64,000 bases of DNA from Botryobacter ruber (GTDB lineage: Bacteria > Bacteroidota > Bacteroidia > Cytophagales > Hymenobacteraceae), in contig NZ_QCZK02000031.1 of NCBI RefSeq assembly GCF_003347595.2, positions 62,001 through 126,000 of the forward strand, written 5' to 3'. Position 1 is the first letter of the stretch; every line of letters starts with the position of its first letter. Made by a program: the position numbers and the translations under genes. Shown here piece by piece: positions 8,718 through 17,100 of this stretch. The notes below the pieces were generated by a model that saw nothing but the letters and a program-made list of their open reading frames with translations, made no database searches and was not told the origin of the DNA.

Positions 8718-9017
8718 TCAGTGGGCCATCTGCTTTTCTTTAAACCGCTTGAGCTGGCGGCGCATTGCTTCTACGGCAGCATCGGCTGCTGCTTCAAAAG
8801 ATGGGGCGTCTTCCTGCGAAAAAAGAGTAGCGCCGGGTACAAACAGTTTTATCTCTACAGTTTTTGTGTTAGTGCCGTCGTTGTTATTATGTTTAAGGAA
8901 CACTTCACCTTCTACAATGCGATCGTAAAATGTATCCAGTTTGTTTATTTTCTGTCTTACAAATTCAATAAGCTGAGGGTCAGCATCGAAATGGATGGAA
9001 TGCATCTGTAGCTTCAT
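8718..9017 (-). CDS. hpf: Ribosome hibernation-promoting factor HPF/RaiA (short form)
   Basis: HPF binds the decoding centre of the 30S subunit in slow growth and inactivates ribosomes. The 99-aa protein has the beta-alpha-beta-beta-beta-alpha fold: MHSIHFDADPQLIEFVRQKINKLDTFYDR, then strands with EGEVFL and VEIKLFVPGATLFSQE, and the final basic helix AVEAMRRQLKRFKEK. It has no long-form C-terminal dimerisation domain. It lies 24 bases behind a tyrosine-recombinase gene and rpsU, a conserved Bacteroidota arrangement, and is probably cotranscribed from the rpsU promoter. Confidence 0.92.
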   Translation of the reverse strand: MKLQMHSIHFDADPQLIEFVRQKINKLDTFYDRIVEGEVFLKHNNNDGTNTKTVEIKLFVPGATLFSQEDAPSFEAAADAAVEAMRRQLKRFKEKQMAH

Positions 9018-9041
9018 AGTCGTTTTAATTAAAGGTTTAAC

Positions 9042-9920
9042 TTATGCCTTTGGATGAGCTTTCTCAAAAATTGATTTAAGCTTGTCTATCGAATTATGTG
9101 TATACACCTGCGTTGCCGCAAGACTTGCATGCCCGAGTAAATCCTTTATCGCATTCAGGTCAGCGCCTTTGTTGAGCAGGTGCGTGGCAAACGAATGCCG
9201 CAGCACGTGCGGACTGCTGTGTTCTGACGTGGTGATCATGCCGATATATTTCTTCACGACACGGTATACGAACTTCGGGTATAGGGGACGTGCCTTAGTA
9301 GTAACGAGCAGCTTTTGTGAATTGTTATCGGCATTTAACGTTTTCTTGGCAGCAAGATACGTTTCCAGCGAAAAATACAATGAATCGTTTATCGGAATGA
9401 TGCGCTCTTTGTTGCCTTTGCCCAGAACACGTACCGTACGGGCATGTAAGTCGATATCAGGATGTTCGATGCCCAGAAGCTCCGAAAGGCGCATACCGGT
9501 ACCATACAAAAACTCCAGGATGAGCTTGTCGCGGTGTCCTTCGAAATTATCTTCGAAAGTAAAGCTGTCGAGCAGGTTGTTAAAAGGTTCTTCCAGCACA
9601 AAGCCGGGCAGCTTTTTTGATGCCTTGGGTGGCCTGATGCGCAGCATGGGGTTTACGGAAATGCGTTGCTGCGCAAGTAAAAATTTGTAATAGGAGCGCA
9701 GGCAGGCTATCTTTCTGTTGATAGAGCGCGCCTCCAGGTGCTTTTGTACAAGCGACAGAATCCAGGAACGGATAATGGCGTGGTCTGCTTCTGCCGGATC
9801 GGTTAGCTGGTATACCTCTTTCAGGTACTCGGCAAACTGGCCCAGGTCCGTATGATAAGAGGTAAGCGTGTGGGGGCTGTACCGCTTTTCGTACTGCAGA
9901 TATTTAAAAAATAAATCCAT
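9042..9920 (-). CDS. xerC: XerC/XerD-type tyrosine recombinase
   Basis: A 292-aa site-specific recombinase. The N-terminal SAM-like DNA-binding domain (residues 1-90, with EKRYSPHTLTSYHTDLGQFAEYL) is followed by the catalytic domain with the full active site: R144 (GTGMRLSELL), K168 (VLGKGNKERIIP), H238 and R241 (PHVLRHSFATHLL), H264 (LLGHASL) and nucleophile Y273 (QVYTH). The family resolves chromosome dimers at dif. The position between rpsU and hpf rather than in a mobile region, and the housekeeping length, favour the chromosomal XerC role over an integrase. XerC versus XerD cannot be settled from this sequence alone. Confidence 0.9.
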   Translation of the reverse strand: MDLFFKYLQYEKRYSPHTLTSYHTDLGQFAEYLKEVYQLTDPAEADHAIIRSWILSLVQKHLEARSINRKIACLRSYYKFLLAQQRISVNPMLRIRPPKASKKLPGFVLEEPFNNLLDSFTFEDNFEGHRDKLILEFLYGTGMRLSELLGIEHPDIDLHARTVRVLGKGNKERIIPINDSLYFSLETYLAAKKTLNADNNSQKLLVTTKARPLYPKFVYRVVKKYIGMITTSEHSSPHVLRHSFATHLLNKGADLNAIKDLLGHASLAATQVYTHNSIDKLKSIFEKAHPKA

Positions 9921-9996
9921 ACATCAATATAGCCGATAAAAACTTAATCAGCTACACTAATGTATGGAAAAATATTTTTATATGTAAAAACGACGA

Positions 9997-10191
9997 CTAG
10001 TAGTTCTCGTTTGCAAAGAGTTGCTGCTTATATTTAGCGCGCTCTTTCTGCTTTCTTTTAGAAACAGATGGTTTTTCAAAAAAAGTTCTGGATCTTAACT
10101 CCTTCAGAACGCCTGTTCTTTCAAACTTCTTCTTAAATCTCTTTAATGCACGGTCTACAGACTCGTTATCTTTTACGTTTACAATGATCAT
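9997..10191 (-). CDS. rpsU: 30S ribosomal protein S21
   Basis: A 64-aa, very basic protein. S21 helps the 30S subunit engage mRNA 5' ends. It matches the family from the first residue: MIIVNVKDNESVDRALKRFKKK, then FERTGVLKELRSRTFFEKPS and a Lys/Arg-rich tail. First gene of the probable rpsU-xerC-hpf transcript (76-base gap to xerC), with a good Bacteroidota-type promoter upstream at 10224-10256. Confidence 0.96.
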   Translation of the reverse strand: MIIVNVKDNESVDRALKRFKKKFERTGVLKELRSRTFFEKPSVSKRKQKERAKYKQQLFANENY

Positions 10192-10223
10192 ATAATTACT
10201 TGGTTCTTCTGATATTTGGGTTG

Positions 10224-10256
10224 CAAATTTACGAAACAGATTCCTTAAAAATCAAC
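10224..10256 (-). promoter_or_regulatory. Predicted rpsU promoter
   Basis: On the minus strand TAAATTTG (10231-10224) matches the -7 consensus TAnnTTTG. GTTGA (TTG at 10255-10253) lies 21 bases upstream as a -33 element. The predicted start is about 25 bases before the rpsU ATG. Confidence 0.6.
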
Positions 10257-10353
10257 ACTTTGAGAAAATATTTATCTTAAAGTGTAAAAGAAAGTACACC
10301 GGCGCTAAAAAATAGCGTCAGTATATTGGGTTTACGCTGTTGTGGTGCAGGAG

Positions 10354-11493
10354 TTACTTCAGGATGGCCCTGGAAATCACGAGTTTCTGGATTTCGCTGG
10401 TGCCTTCGCCGATGGTGCATAATTTGGCGTCGCGGTAATATTTTTCGGCCGGGTAATCTTTGGTGAAGCCGTAGCCCCCGAAAATCTGCACCGCCTCGTT
10501 TGCCACCCGCACCGACACCTCGGAGGCATAGAGCTTGGCCATCGCCGATTCTTTGTTTACATCCAGGCCCCGGTCTTTCATGTCCGCAGCCTGGTAGGTG
10601 AGGAGGGAGGCGGCTTCTATTTCGGTGGCCATGTCGGCCAGTTTAAAAGAGATGCCCTGGAAGCTGGCAATAGGCTTGTTAAACTGCTGCCGCTCCTGTG
10701 CGTACGCCACTGACGCCTCAAAAGCACCCTGGGCAATGCCCAGCGATAAGGCCGCGATAGAGATGCGGCCGCCGTCCAGCACTTTCATGGCCTGCACAAA
10801 GCCTTCGCCTACCTGCCCGATTACCTGGTCTTTGTGCACGCGGCAGTCCTCGAAGATGAGTTCGGTGGTTTCGGAGGCGCGCATGCCGAGCTTGTCTTCT
10901 TTGCGTCCGGCGCTGAACCCTTCGGTGCCTTTTTCGATGATAAAAGCGGTCATGGCATGCGAATCGCCCACTTCCCCGGTTCTTACAATGACCACCGCTA
11001 CGTTGCCCGACTTGCCATGCGTGATAAAATTTTTTGCGCCGTTGATCACCCAGTAATCGCCGTCCTGTACGGCTACCGTGCGCATGTTGCCGGCATCGGA
11101 GCCGGTGTTGGGTTCAGTCAGGCCCCAGGCGCCAATCCACTCGCCGGTGGCGAGTTTGGGCAGGTACTGTTGCTTCTGCGCTTCGCTGGCAAACTGTAGA
11201 ATATGGCCGGTACACAGCGAATTATGCGCCGCCATCGACAGCCCGATGGAACCGTCAATTTTCGAGAGTTCGGCAATGGCTGTTACATACTCCACGTAGC
11301 CAAAGCCCGAGCCGCCGTAGGGAACCGGTACCAGCACACCCATCAGCCCCAGCTTCCCGAGCGCCTTAAATACCTCCACCGGAAATTCCTGGCTTTCGTC
11401 CCAGGCACGCATGCTGGGCTTGATGTGCTTCGCTCCAAAGTCACGGATCATGTCGGCGATCATCCGCTGGTTTTCTGTCGTTGTGAATTCCAT
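10354..11493 (-). CDS. Acyl-CoA dehydrogenase (short/medium-chain type)
   Basis: A flavoenzyme that makes the trans-2-enoyl-CoA in fatty-acid or branched-chain amino-acid breakdown. The 379-aa chain covers the whole family: N-terminal helical domain (EFTTTENQRMIADMIRDFG), the middle FAD-binding strand segment WGLTEPNTGSDAGNM (about 129-143), and the C-terminal helical domain with QRQQFNKPIASFQGISF and YGFTKDYPAEKYYRDAK. The catalytic base is Glu363 in IGEGTSEIQ, the position used by butyryl-CoA dehydrogenases. It is monocistronic as far as visible. The exact chain-length preference cannot be read from the sequence. The 260 bases downstream to rpsU hold the rpsU promoter. Confidence 0.92.
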   Translation of the reverse strand: MEFTTTENQRMIADMIRDFGAKHIKPSMRAWDESQEFPVEVFKALGKLGLMGVLVPVPYGGSGFGYVEYVTAIAELSKIDGSIGLSMAAHNSLCTGHILQFASEAQKQQYLPKLATGEWIGAWGLTEPNTGSDAGNMRTVAVQDGDYWVINGAKNFITHGKSGNVAVVIVRTGEVGDSHAMTAFIIEKGTEGFSAGRKEDKLGMRASETTELIFEDCRVHKDQVIGQVGEGFVQAMKVLDGGRISIAALSLGIAQGAFEASVAYAQERQQFNKPIASFQGISFKLADMATEIEAASLLTYQAADMKDRGLDVNKESAMAKLYASEVSVRVANEAVQIFGGYGFTKDYPAEKYYRDAKLCTIGEGTSEIQKLVISRAILK

Positions 11494-11696
11494 GGTTCTA
11501 AAGTGTAGAGATGTAGTCGCGTATTTAACGGCAGGTAGCTGCCGGTTGTTGGCACAGCTGCTTGCCTGTTTCGGCCTTTCCCGTTGTTGGTAAAATCTGC
11601 TCTTGCCTGTTACTTAGCCTAACGGAAGAGGTGCCGCGCCTGTTCGTGATTTTGACCTGAAAAATGTGCTCCTGTAATAAGCAGCGGGTAAAAGGA

Positions 11697-11729
11697 GGAG
11701 CAGAGGCTGTGGTGGCTGCAGCAGCAGAC
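11697..11729 (+). repeat. Dispersed GGCTGTGGTGGC element, copy 4 (left arm of an inverted pair)
   Basis: Reads GCAGAGGCTGTGGTGGCTGC followed by AGCAGCAG. It forms an inverted pair with the copy at 11754-11787, with a 24-base loop, giving a potential hairpin with a stem of about 22 bp. Confidence 0.8.
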
Positions 11730-11753
11730 TTTTTCAGGGCTTTTTCGGGTTTA

Positions 11754-11787
11754 CTGCTGCTGCCACCACAGCCTTGCCTGCTGCTGT
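11754..11787 (-). repeat. Dispersed GGCTGTGGTGGC element, copy 5 (right arm of an inverted pair)
   Basis: Plus strand reads CTGCTGCTGCCACCACAGCC then TTGCCTGCTGCTG. Partner of the copy at 11697. Together they occupy the intergenic space between the acyl-CoA dehydrogenase and CpsB-like genes, which are divergent. Confidence 0.8.
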
Positions 11788-11867
11788 GTGCCACCAGGAA
11801 TAGTGCATGGCAGGCTATTTTTGCTTTACATTTCAGAATCGCCTCCTGCAGCCTTTTGATGCTGCCT

Positions 11868-11875
11868 TAAATTTG
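11868..11875 (+). promoter_or_regulatory. Possible -7 box for the CpsB-like operon
   Basis: TAAATTTG fits TAnnTTTG and lies 73 bases before the ATG at 11949. No clear -33 element is present, so this is tentative. Confidence 0.3.
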
Positions 11876-11948
11876 TGTTATTTTGAATTCTGTTTTGCAA
11901 CTTGTACAAGCGCATCTGGTTGGCTTGGGAGGTGTAATTTTTCTGTAA

Positions 11949-12692
11949 ATGATAAAGTTTTTTAAAGGCCTGTTTGGAGGGTCTGTTCCGGAAGCTTCGT
12001 TAGCCAGTCTTGGGGTCGATATGCATTCGCACATCCTGCCCGGCCTCGACGATGGTTCTGAAAACGTGGAGCAATCGTTGGAGCTGGTGCGGGAAATGCA
12101 GGAACTGGGCTACCGTAAGCTCATTATGACCCCGCACGTGATGAGCGACTTTTACAAAAACACCCCCGAAGGTATCCGGGAAAGGCTGGCCCTGTTGCAG
12201 CAGGCGGTAACAGACGCCGGCATCGAAATGGAGCTGGGCTGTGCTGCAGAGCATTACCTGGATGAGGGGCTGCTGGATAAGCTGGAGGCAAAACAAGAAC
12301 TGCTGACCTTCGGCGACAATTACCTGCTCTTCGAGACTTCGTTCCTCAACGAGCCCCTGAACCTGCGGCAGGCGATCTTCCAGATGCGCTCGATGGGGTA
12401 CAAGCCAGTGCTGGCGCACCCGGAGCGGTACACCTACTTTCAGGGAAAGCTTAAGGAGATGGTGTCGCTGCGGGAACTGGGGGTGCTGTTCCAGGTGAAC
12501 CTCAACTCGCTTTCGGGGTATTATTCGGAGGGCGCAAAGCATGTGGCCGAGCAATTAATCGACGGGGGCATGGTGGAGTTTTTAGGCTCCGATGCACACA
12601 ACCTCAAGCATACCGGGGCACTCCGCCGGGTACTGACCAGCAAATACCTGCACAAGGCACTGGCGCTCCCTTTACGCAATAATCAACTTTAA
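11949..12692 (+). CDS. CpsB/YwqE-type tyrosine-protein phosphatase (PHP fold)
   Basis: These metal-dependent phosphatases dephosphorylate bacterial tyrosine kinases that control capsule or exopolysaccharide export. The 247-aa product has the PHP metal-binding motifs: DMHSHILPGLDDG (His26, His28, Asp34), LIMTPHVM with a further His, AEHYLD, LLFETSF, PVLAHPERYTYF and FLGSDAHN near the C-terminus. No tyrosine kinase (Wzc-like) gene is visible here, and the polysaccharide locus lies 27 kb away. It starts a plus-strand run followed after 23 bases by an epimerase gene. Substrate is inferred from the family. Confidence 0.85.
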   Translation: MIKFFKGLFGGSVPEASLASLGVDMHSHILPGLDDGSENVEQSLELVREMQELGYRKLIMTPHVMSDFYKNTPEGIRERLALLQQAVTDAGIEMELGCAAEHYLDEGLLDKLEAKQELLTFGDNYLLFETSFLNEPLNLRQAIFQMRSMGYKPVLAHPERYTYFQGKLKEMVSLRELGVLFQVNLNSLSGYYSEGAKHVAEQLIDGGMVEFLGSDAHNLKHTGALRRVLTSKYLHKALALPLRNNQL

Positions 12693-12715
12693 TCCTTATA
12701 CCTCTCCTCGCTACT

Positions 12716-13720
12716 ATGACGGTTTTTGTTACGGGCGGCAGTGGCCTGATAGGGAGCTTTCTACTCGAAGCGCTGGTGGCGCAGGGGTACACCGTTAAGG
12801 CGCTGTACCGCGGCCAGGTTCCTGCTGTCTCCGTTGCCCGGAAGGTGCAGTGGCTCGAGGGGGATGTGCTGGACCCGGTCATGCTGCGGGAGGCGCTGCA
12901 GGGCGTGCAGTATGTTTTTCATTGTGCCGGGCTGGTGTCGTATGCGCCGCAGGACAGCGAACTGCTCCGGCAGATTAACGTGGAAGGTACTGCCAACGTG
13001 GTAGATGCCTGCCTCGAAGCCGGCGATGTTAAGTTGTGCCACGTCAGTTCCATCGCAGCTGTAGGACGCCCCAAAGGTGTAGCGGTGCTGACCGAAAAAA
13101 ATAAGTGGGACCAGGCCGAAGAGCACTCCGCCTATGCCAGCTCCAAGTATTTTGGCGAGCTGGAAGTGTGGCGTGGCGTAGCCGAAGGACTGAAAGCAGT
13201 AATCGTAAACCCGTCTGTGGTGCTGGGGCCCGCCGACTGGAACCGCAGCAGCACGCGGCTTTTCCGGTACGTGTACAACGAGAATTCTTTCTACACCACC
13301 GGCACGGCCAACTTTGTGGATGTACGCGATGTGGTGGAGGCCATGTTGCGGCTAACTTTCTCGGAAATTTCATCAGAAAGATTTATATTAAACGCGGGAC
13401 AGCTGGAGTTTAAAAAGTTCTTTGAACTGGCGGCCCGGTGCCTGGGGAAAAAAGCGCCTGCCTGGCGGGTGGTGCCGGCACTGGCAGAGGTGGTGTGGCG
13501 CCTGGAGCATGTGCGGTCGCTGCTAACGGGCGCGAAGCCCCTGATAACCAAAGACACGGCACGGGTTTCGGGCAAGAGCCACCTGTTCAGCAACGAAAAA
13601 ATAAAGCAGGCCACCGGGCTGGAATTCAGGCCGGTGGGCGAAACCATCGGCTGGACCTGCAGCCAGTTGCTGCAGCAGTTGCCTGCCGGCAACCAGGCAG
13701 CGGCTGCCAGGGCAATCTAA
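12716..13720 (+). CDS. NAD(P)-dependent epimerase/dehydratase (extended SDR)
   Basis: A 334-aa extended short-chain dehydrogenase. The N-terminal Rossmann motif is TGGSGLIG (Gly7, Gly10, Gly13), followed by GDVLDPVMLREAL, HCAGLVSY, and the catalytic pair in HSAYASSKYFGE (YxxxK). NPSVVLGPADW and VDVRDVVEAM are typical of dihydroflavonol reductase / nucleotide-sugar epimerase relatives. The substrate is not determinable. It sits 23 bases after the CpsB-like gene and ahead of a TPR gene, so likely one transcript. Confidence 0.85.
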   Translation: MTVFVTGGSGLIGSFLLEALVAQGYTVKALYRGQVPAVSVARKVQWLEGDVLDPVMLREALQGVQYVFHCAGLVSYAPQDSELLRQINVEGTANVVDACLEAGDVKLCHVSSIAAVGRPKGVAVLTEKNKWDQAEEHSAYASSKYFGELEVWRGVAEGLKAVIVNPSVVLGPADWNRSSTRLFRYVYNENSFYTTGTANFVDVRDVVEAMLRLTFSEISSERFILNAGQLEFKKFFELAARCLGKKAPAWRVVPALAEVVWRLEHVRSLLTGAKPLITKDTARVSGKSHLFSNEKIKQATGLEFRPVGETIGWTCSQLLQQLPAGNQAAAARAI

Positions 13721-13785
13721 ACTATTTGCAGGGATAAAATGTACTATGATAAAGCTACCATGTGGCAGCTTGTTGGAATTTGGAG

Positions 13786-15183
13786 ATGAAAGATAACTTT
13801 GACGATCACAGCGAAGAACTGGAGTTGATAAACCGGTTTGAACAAATGCTGGGAAGTAGTGAGCCTGCTTTTTTCGACCTGAACGATTTTGAATATATAA
13901 TTGACCATTATACCGCCAACTTTGATTACAAGAAGGCAATCATCGCCTGCGACTCTGCCATTGCGCAATACCCTTTCTCGAACGAGCTCCTGATAGACAA
14001 GGCGCAGCTGCTGGCGATGTCCGGCAGTTTTGAAGAGGCACTGACGCTGATTGAGCAGGTGGCCGAAGTAGAAACCGAAAATCCGGATGTTTACCTGACG
14101 CGCGGCATCATTTTTACCCAGCGCAGCGATTTCCGCGATGCCGTGGACCAGTTCAAAAAAGCCCTCGCTTTTGCCGACGACCGCGACGATATTTTCTTTA
14201 ACATCGGCCTGGCCTACCAGACCTGGGGCAAGTTTAATTCGGCTATTAAATACTACAGGAAGTGCATTGTGCTCAACATCGAAAACGAAGCGGCCATGCA
14301 GGAAATTATTTACTGTATGGAGGTAACAGGCACCATGCGCGAGCAGTTGCCCTTCTTCCAGGAGTTCGTCGACAACGACCCCTATTCGTATGTTGCCTGG
14401 TTTAACCTGGGCAATGTATACAACAAACTGGGCATCTACGATAAAGCCATCGCAGCCTACGACTACGCTACCATCATCAAACCGGATTTTATCACGGCCT
14501 ATAACAACATGGCCAATGCCTATGTGTTCCTGGGCGAGTATACCAAAGCCATCGAGGCCTTTAATGCAATGCTGGAGCAAGGCACCCCCTCTGCCGAAGT
14601 GTACTGCAACATTGGCGAGTGCTACGAAAAGCTGAACCAGTGGGACCTGTCCAGGAGGTATTACCAGAAGTCCGTTGACCTGGACCCGGAAATGGACGAG
14701 GCGTGGTTTGGCATTGGCGTTATACTGGATGCGCAGGGCAAGTGGTACGAGGCGGTTCACTTTTTTAAGAAAGCTGTAAACCTGTACGAAGACAGCGTAG
14801 ATTACTGGGTGGCCCTGGCCGCGGCTGAGTACCATGTGGGGCACGTGGTGTCGGCGCTGGAGAGTTATGCACGTGCCGCCGAGATACAACCCGGCGATAA
14901 AGATATTTACCTGAACTGGTCGATTATCCTTTACGAGCAGGGAAATTTTGATGAAGCCACCGAGATAATTCTCAACGCCATTGATATACAACCAGACGAA
15001 GCAGAGCTCTATTACAGGGCCTGCGCTTACATGCTTTCGGCAGGAAATTACAAAGAAGCATACAATTATCTGGAAAATGCATTAATTTTGGACTTTGATA
15101 AACATAAGCTGCTCTTCGAGTTCTTTCCGGAACTGGAGTCGCAGCGTGCATTATCCAGGTTAATAGATCAGTACCGTAAATAA
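13786..15183 (+). CDS. Cytoplasmic TPR-repeat protein
   Basis: A 465-aa protein made almost wholly of TPR units, for example VYLTRGIIFTQRSDFRDAVDQFKKAL, AWFNLGNVYNKLGIYDKAIAAY, AYNNMANAYVFLGEYTKAIEAF and AWFGIGVILDAQGKWYEAVHFF. The N-terminus is acidic and has no signal peptide, so it is probably cytoplasmic. I chose ATG 13786 (MKDNFDDHSEEL); a GTG eight codons upstream at 13762 is the alternative and begins with an atypical hydrophobic stretch. The ComA-like gene starts five bases after its stop, so the two are tightly coupled. No enzymatic domain is visible. The long antisense frame here is a codon-usage shadow. Confidence 0.85.
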   Translation: MKDNFDDHSEELELINRFEQMLGSSEPAFFDLNDFEYIIDHYTANFDYKKAIIACDSAIAQYPFSNELLIDKAQLLAMSGSFEEALTLIEQVAEVETENPDVYLTRGIIFTQRSDFRDAVDQFKKALAFADDRDDIFFNIGLAYQTWGKFNSAIKYYRKCIVLNIENEAAMQEIIYCMEVTGTMREQLPFFQEFVDNDPYSYVAWFNLGNVYNKLGIYDKAIAAYDYATIIKPDFITAYNNMANAYVFLGEYTKAIEAFNAMLEQGTPSAEVYCNIGECYEKLNQWDLSRRYYQKSVDLDPEMDEAWFGIGVILDAQGKWYEAVHFFKKAVNLYEDSVDYWVALAAAEYHVGHVVSALESYARAAEIQPGDKDIYLNWSIILYEQGNFDEATEIILNAIDIQPDEAELYYRACAYMLSAGNYKEAYNYLENALILDFDKHKLLFEFFPELESQRALSRLIDQYRK

Positions 15184-15188
15184 CCCAA

Positions 15189-15977
15189 ATGACTCATAAT
15201 TATTTGCTTAACAACCTTCCGGAGCGTGAGCCGAAGCCTCGCGAAAGAGGATTCACGATGGCTATGGACAAAGGCCTCAGTATCCGGGAAGTAGAAGATT
15301 TTATCGAGGTAGCAGGAGACTATGTTGATATTGTGAAGCTGGGGTGGGCTACATCGTATGTAGTGCCTAACCTGCAGAAGAAACTGGATATATTTAAGGA
15401 AGCCGGCATTCCTGTTTACTTTGGAGGTACCCTGTTCGAAGCGTTCGTGGTTCGCAACCAGTTCGACGATTACCGCCGGGTATTGGACAAATACAATATG
15501 ACCTTTGCCGAAGTGTCGGACGGTTCGCTGGATATGGACCATGACCGCAAGTGCGAGTATATCCGGCTACTTTCGGAGCAGGTTACCGTGCTGTCGGAGG
15601 TTGGTTCTAAAGACGATACCAAGATTATCCCGCCTTACATGTGGATAAAGCTGATGCAGGAAGAACTGGATGCCGGTGCCTGGAAAGTAATTGGCGAAGC
15701 CCGCGAGGGTGGTAATGTCGGCCTTTTCCGATCGACAGGCGAAGTAAGAAGCGGCCTGGTGGAAGAAATTCTGACCAAGATTCCGTTTGAGAAAATACTG
15801 TGGGAGGCGCCGCAGAAAGCGCAGCAGGTATGGTTTATCAAACTGCTGGGCCACAACGTGAACCTGGGAAATATAGCGCCCAGCGAGGTGGTTCCGCTCG
15901 AAACCATCCGGTTGGGGCTGCGTGGCGATACCTTCAGCCATTTCCTGAATTTAGAGAATACCAACTTTAAAGGGTAA
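15189..15977 (+). CDS. comA: Phosphosulfolactate synthase (ComA) family protein
   Basis: ComA adds sulfite to phosphoenolpyruvate to give phosphosulfolactate, the first step of coenzyme M synthesis in methanogens; homologues are widespread in Bacteroidota, which do not make coenzyme M. The 262-aa chain shows the TIM-barrel motifs RERGFTMAMDKGL, YVDIVKLGWATSYV (Lys in the active-site strand), VYFGGTLFEAFV, EVSDGSLDM and EVGSKD. In this phylum a role in sulfonate (for example sulfonolipid precursor) metabolism is possible but inferred. The stop is followed by a strong terminator at 15994, ending the run that began at 11949. Confidence 0.85.
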   Translation: MTHNYLLNNLPEREPKPRERGFTMAMDKGLSIREVEDFIEVAGDYVDIVKLGWATSYVVPNLQKKLDIFKEAGIPVYFGGTLFEAFVVRNQFDDYRRVLDKYNMTFAEVSDGSLDMDHDRKCEYIRLLSEQVTVLSEVGSKDDTKIIPPYMWIKLMQEELDAGAWKVIGEAREGGNVGLFRSTGEVRSGLVEEILTKIPFEKILWEAPQKAQQVWFIKLLGHNVNLGNIAPSEVVPLETIRLGLRGDTFSHFLNLENTNFKG

Positions 15978-15993
15978 ATCATCCATTATAAAT

Positions 15994-16036
15994 AAAATTG
16001 CCCGCCCGGTCATAATAACCGGACGGGCAATTTTTT
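15994..16036 (+). terminator. Terminator after the ComA-like gene
   Basis: Stem ATTGCCCGCCCGGT / ACCGGACGGGCAAT with one mismatch, followed by TTTTTT at 16031-16036. Confidence 0.9.
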
Positions 16037-16091
16037 ATTACCACCTTTTACTAAATTTGCTGTTCAGAACTGGCGAGCATATCACCCGATA

Positions 16092-17054
16092 ATGAAAAAA
16101 AGAAGAAATTTAAAGGAAAACCTGCTGCTTTTCTCCAAAGGCGTGGGCATGGGCGCTGCCGATGTGGTGCCGGGTGTTTCAGGCGGGACCATTGCGTTTA
16201 TCACCGGTATTTACGAAGAACTGCTCGGGGCTATCCGCTCTGTAGATGGCGATGCAATCAGGTTGTTGCTCCGGTTTAACCTGGCAGGCTTCTGGAAGCA
16301 TATCAACGGCAATTTCCTGGTGGTGCTGCTGGCAGGCATTCTCTTTTCGGTAGCCTCGCTGTCACGCCTCATCCTGTACCTGCTCGATAACCACTCCGAA
16401 ATGCTTTGGGCGTTCTTCTTCGGGCTGATCGTAGCTTCTGCGGTAGTCGTAAGTAAAAAGATAACCCAGTGGCGGCCAGCGGTTGTGGTGGCAGGACTGG
16501 TGGGTATTGTGGCTGCTTACCTCATCACGACCATGTCGCCTACGCAATCGCCGGAGGCGTACTGGTTTATTTTCCTGTCGGGCGCTATTGCGATCTGTGC
16601 CATGATTCTGCCGGGCATCTCGGGCAGCTTTTTGCTGGTGCTGCTGGCCAAGTATGAGTTTATTCTGAATGCCGTAAAAGACCTGCGGCTGGATATTATT
16701 CTCACCTTTGCCCTAGGCTGCGTGACCGGTATCCTGGCTTTTTCGCATGTGCTTAACTGGATGCTGCGGCACTACCACAACCTGACGGTGGCCCTGCTCA
16801 CCGGCTTTATGGTGGGTTCGCTGAACAAAGTATGGCCCTGGAAAAACACCCTCCAGACCTACACCGACCGCCACGGCGTGGTAAAACCGCTGGTGCAGGA
16901 AAACGTGTCGCCGCTGGAGTACCTGGAGCTGACAGGTCGCGAGCCTTACCTGCTGTACGGCATCCTGCTGGCTGTTTTCGGTTTCCTGCTGGTGTACCTC
17001 GTAGACCGCTACACAGACGAGAGTGCTACCAAGGCAAAAAGAGTAACCGTATAA
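16092..17054 (+). CDS. DUF368 / PopT-type undecaprenyl-phosphate translocase
   Basis: DUF368 proteins (PopT) were shown in other bacteria to return undecaprenyl phosphate from the outer to the inner face of the membrane so the C55 carrier can be reused. The 320-aa product has about eight hydrophobic helices and the family's two inverted half motifs: DVVPGVSGGTIAFITGIYE (about 20-40) and ILPGISGSFLLVLLAKYE (about 175-192). The N-terminus is basic (MKKRRNLKENLL). It lies in a plus-strand group with aroE. With the PAP2 phosphatase at 6208 and the glycan genes it forms a plausible carrier-recycling set, which is inference. Confidence 0.85.
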   Translation: MKKRRNLKENLLLFSKGVGMGAADVVPGVSGGTIAFITGIYEELLGAIRSVDGDAIRLLLRFNLAGFWKHINGNFLVVLLAGILFSVASLSRLILYLLDNHSEMLWAFFFGLIVASAVVVSKKITQWRPAVVVAGLVGIVAAYLITTMSPTQSPEAYWFIFLSGAIAICAMILPGISGSFLLVLLAKYEFILNAVKDLRLDIILTFALGCVTGILAFSHVLNWMLRHYHNLTVALLTGFMVGSLNKVWPWKNTLQTYTDRHGVVKPLVQENVSPLEYLELTGREPYLLYGILLAVFGFLLVYLVDRYTDESATKAKRVTV

Positions 17055-17100
17055 AGAGCCGCTTTTACGGCTCCACATTCATCACCAAAAAATTACCGCC

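Noticed and set aside
13744..14991. 415-aa open frame antisense to the TPR gene
   Set aside because: A codon-bias shadow of the strong TPR gene on the other strand; its residues (many V, Q, H) show no domain or start signal.
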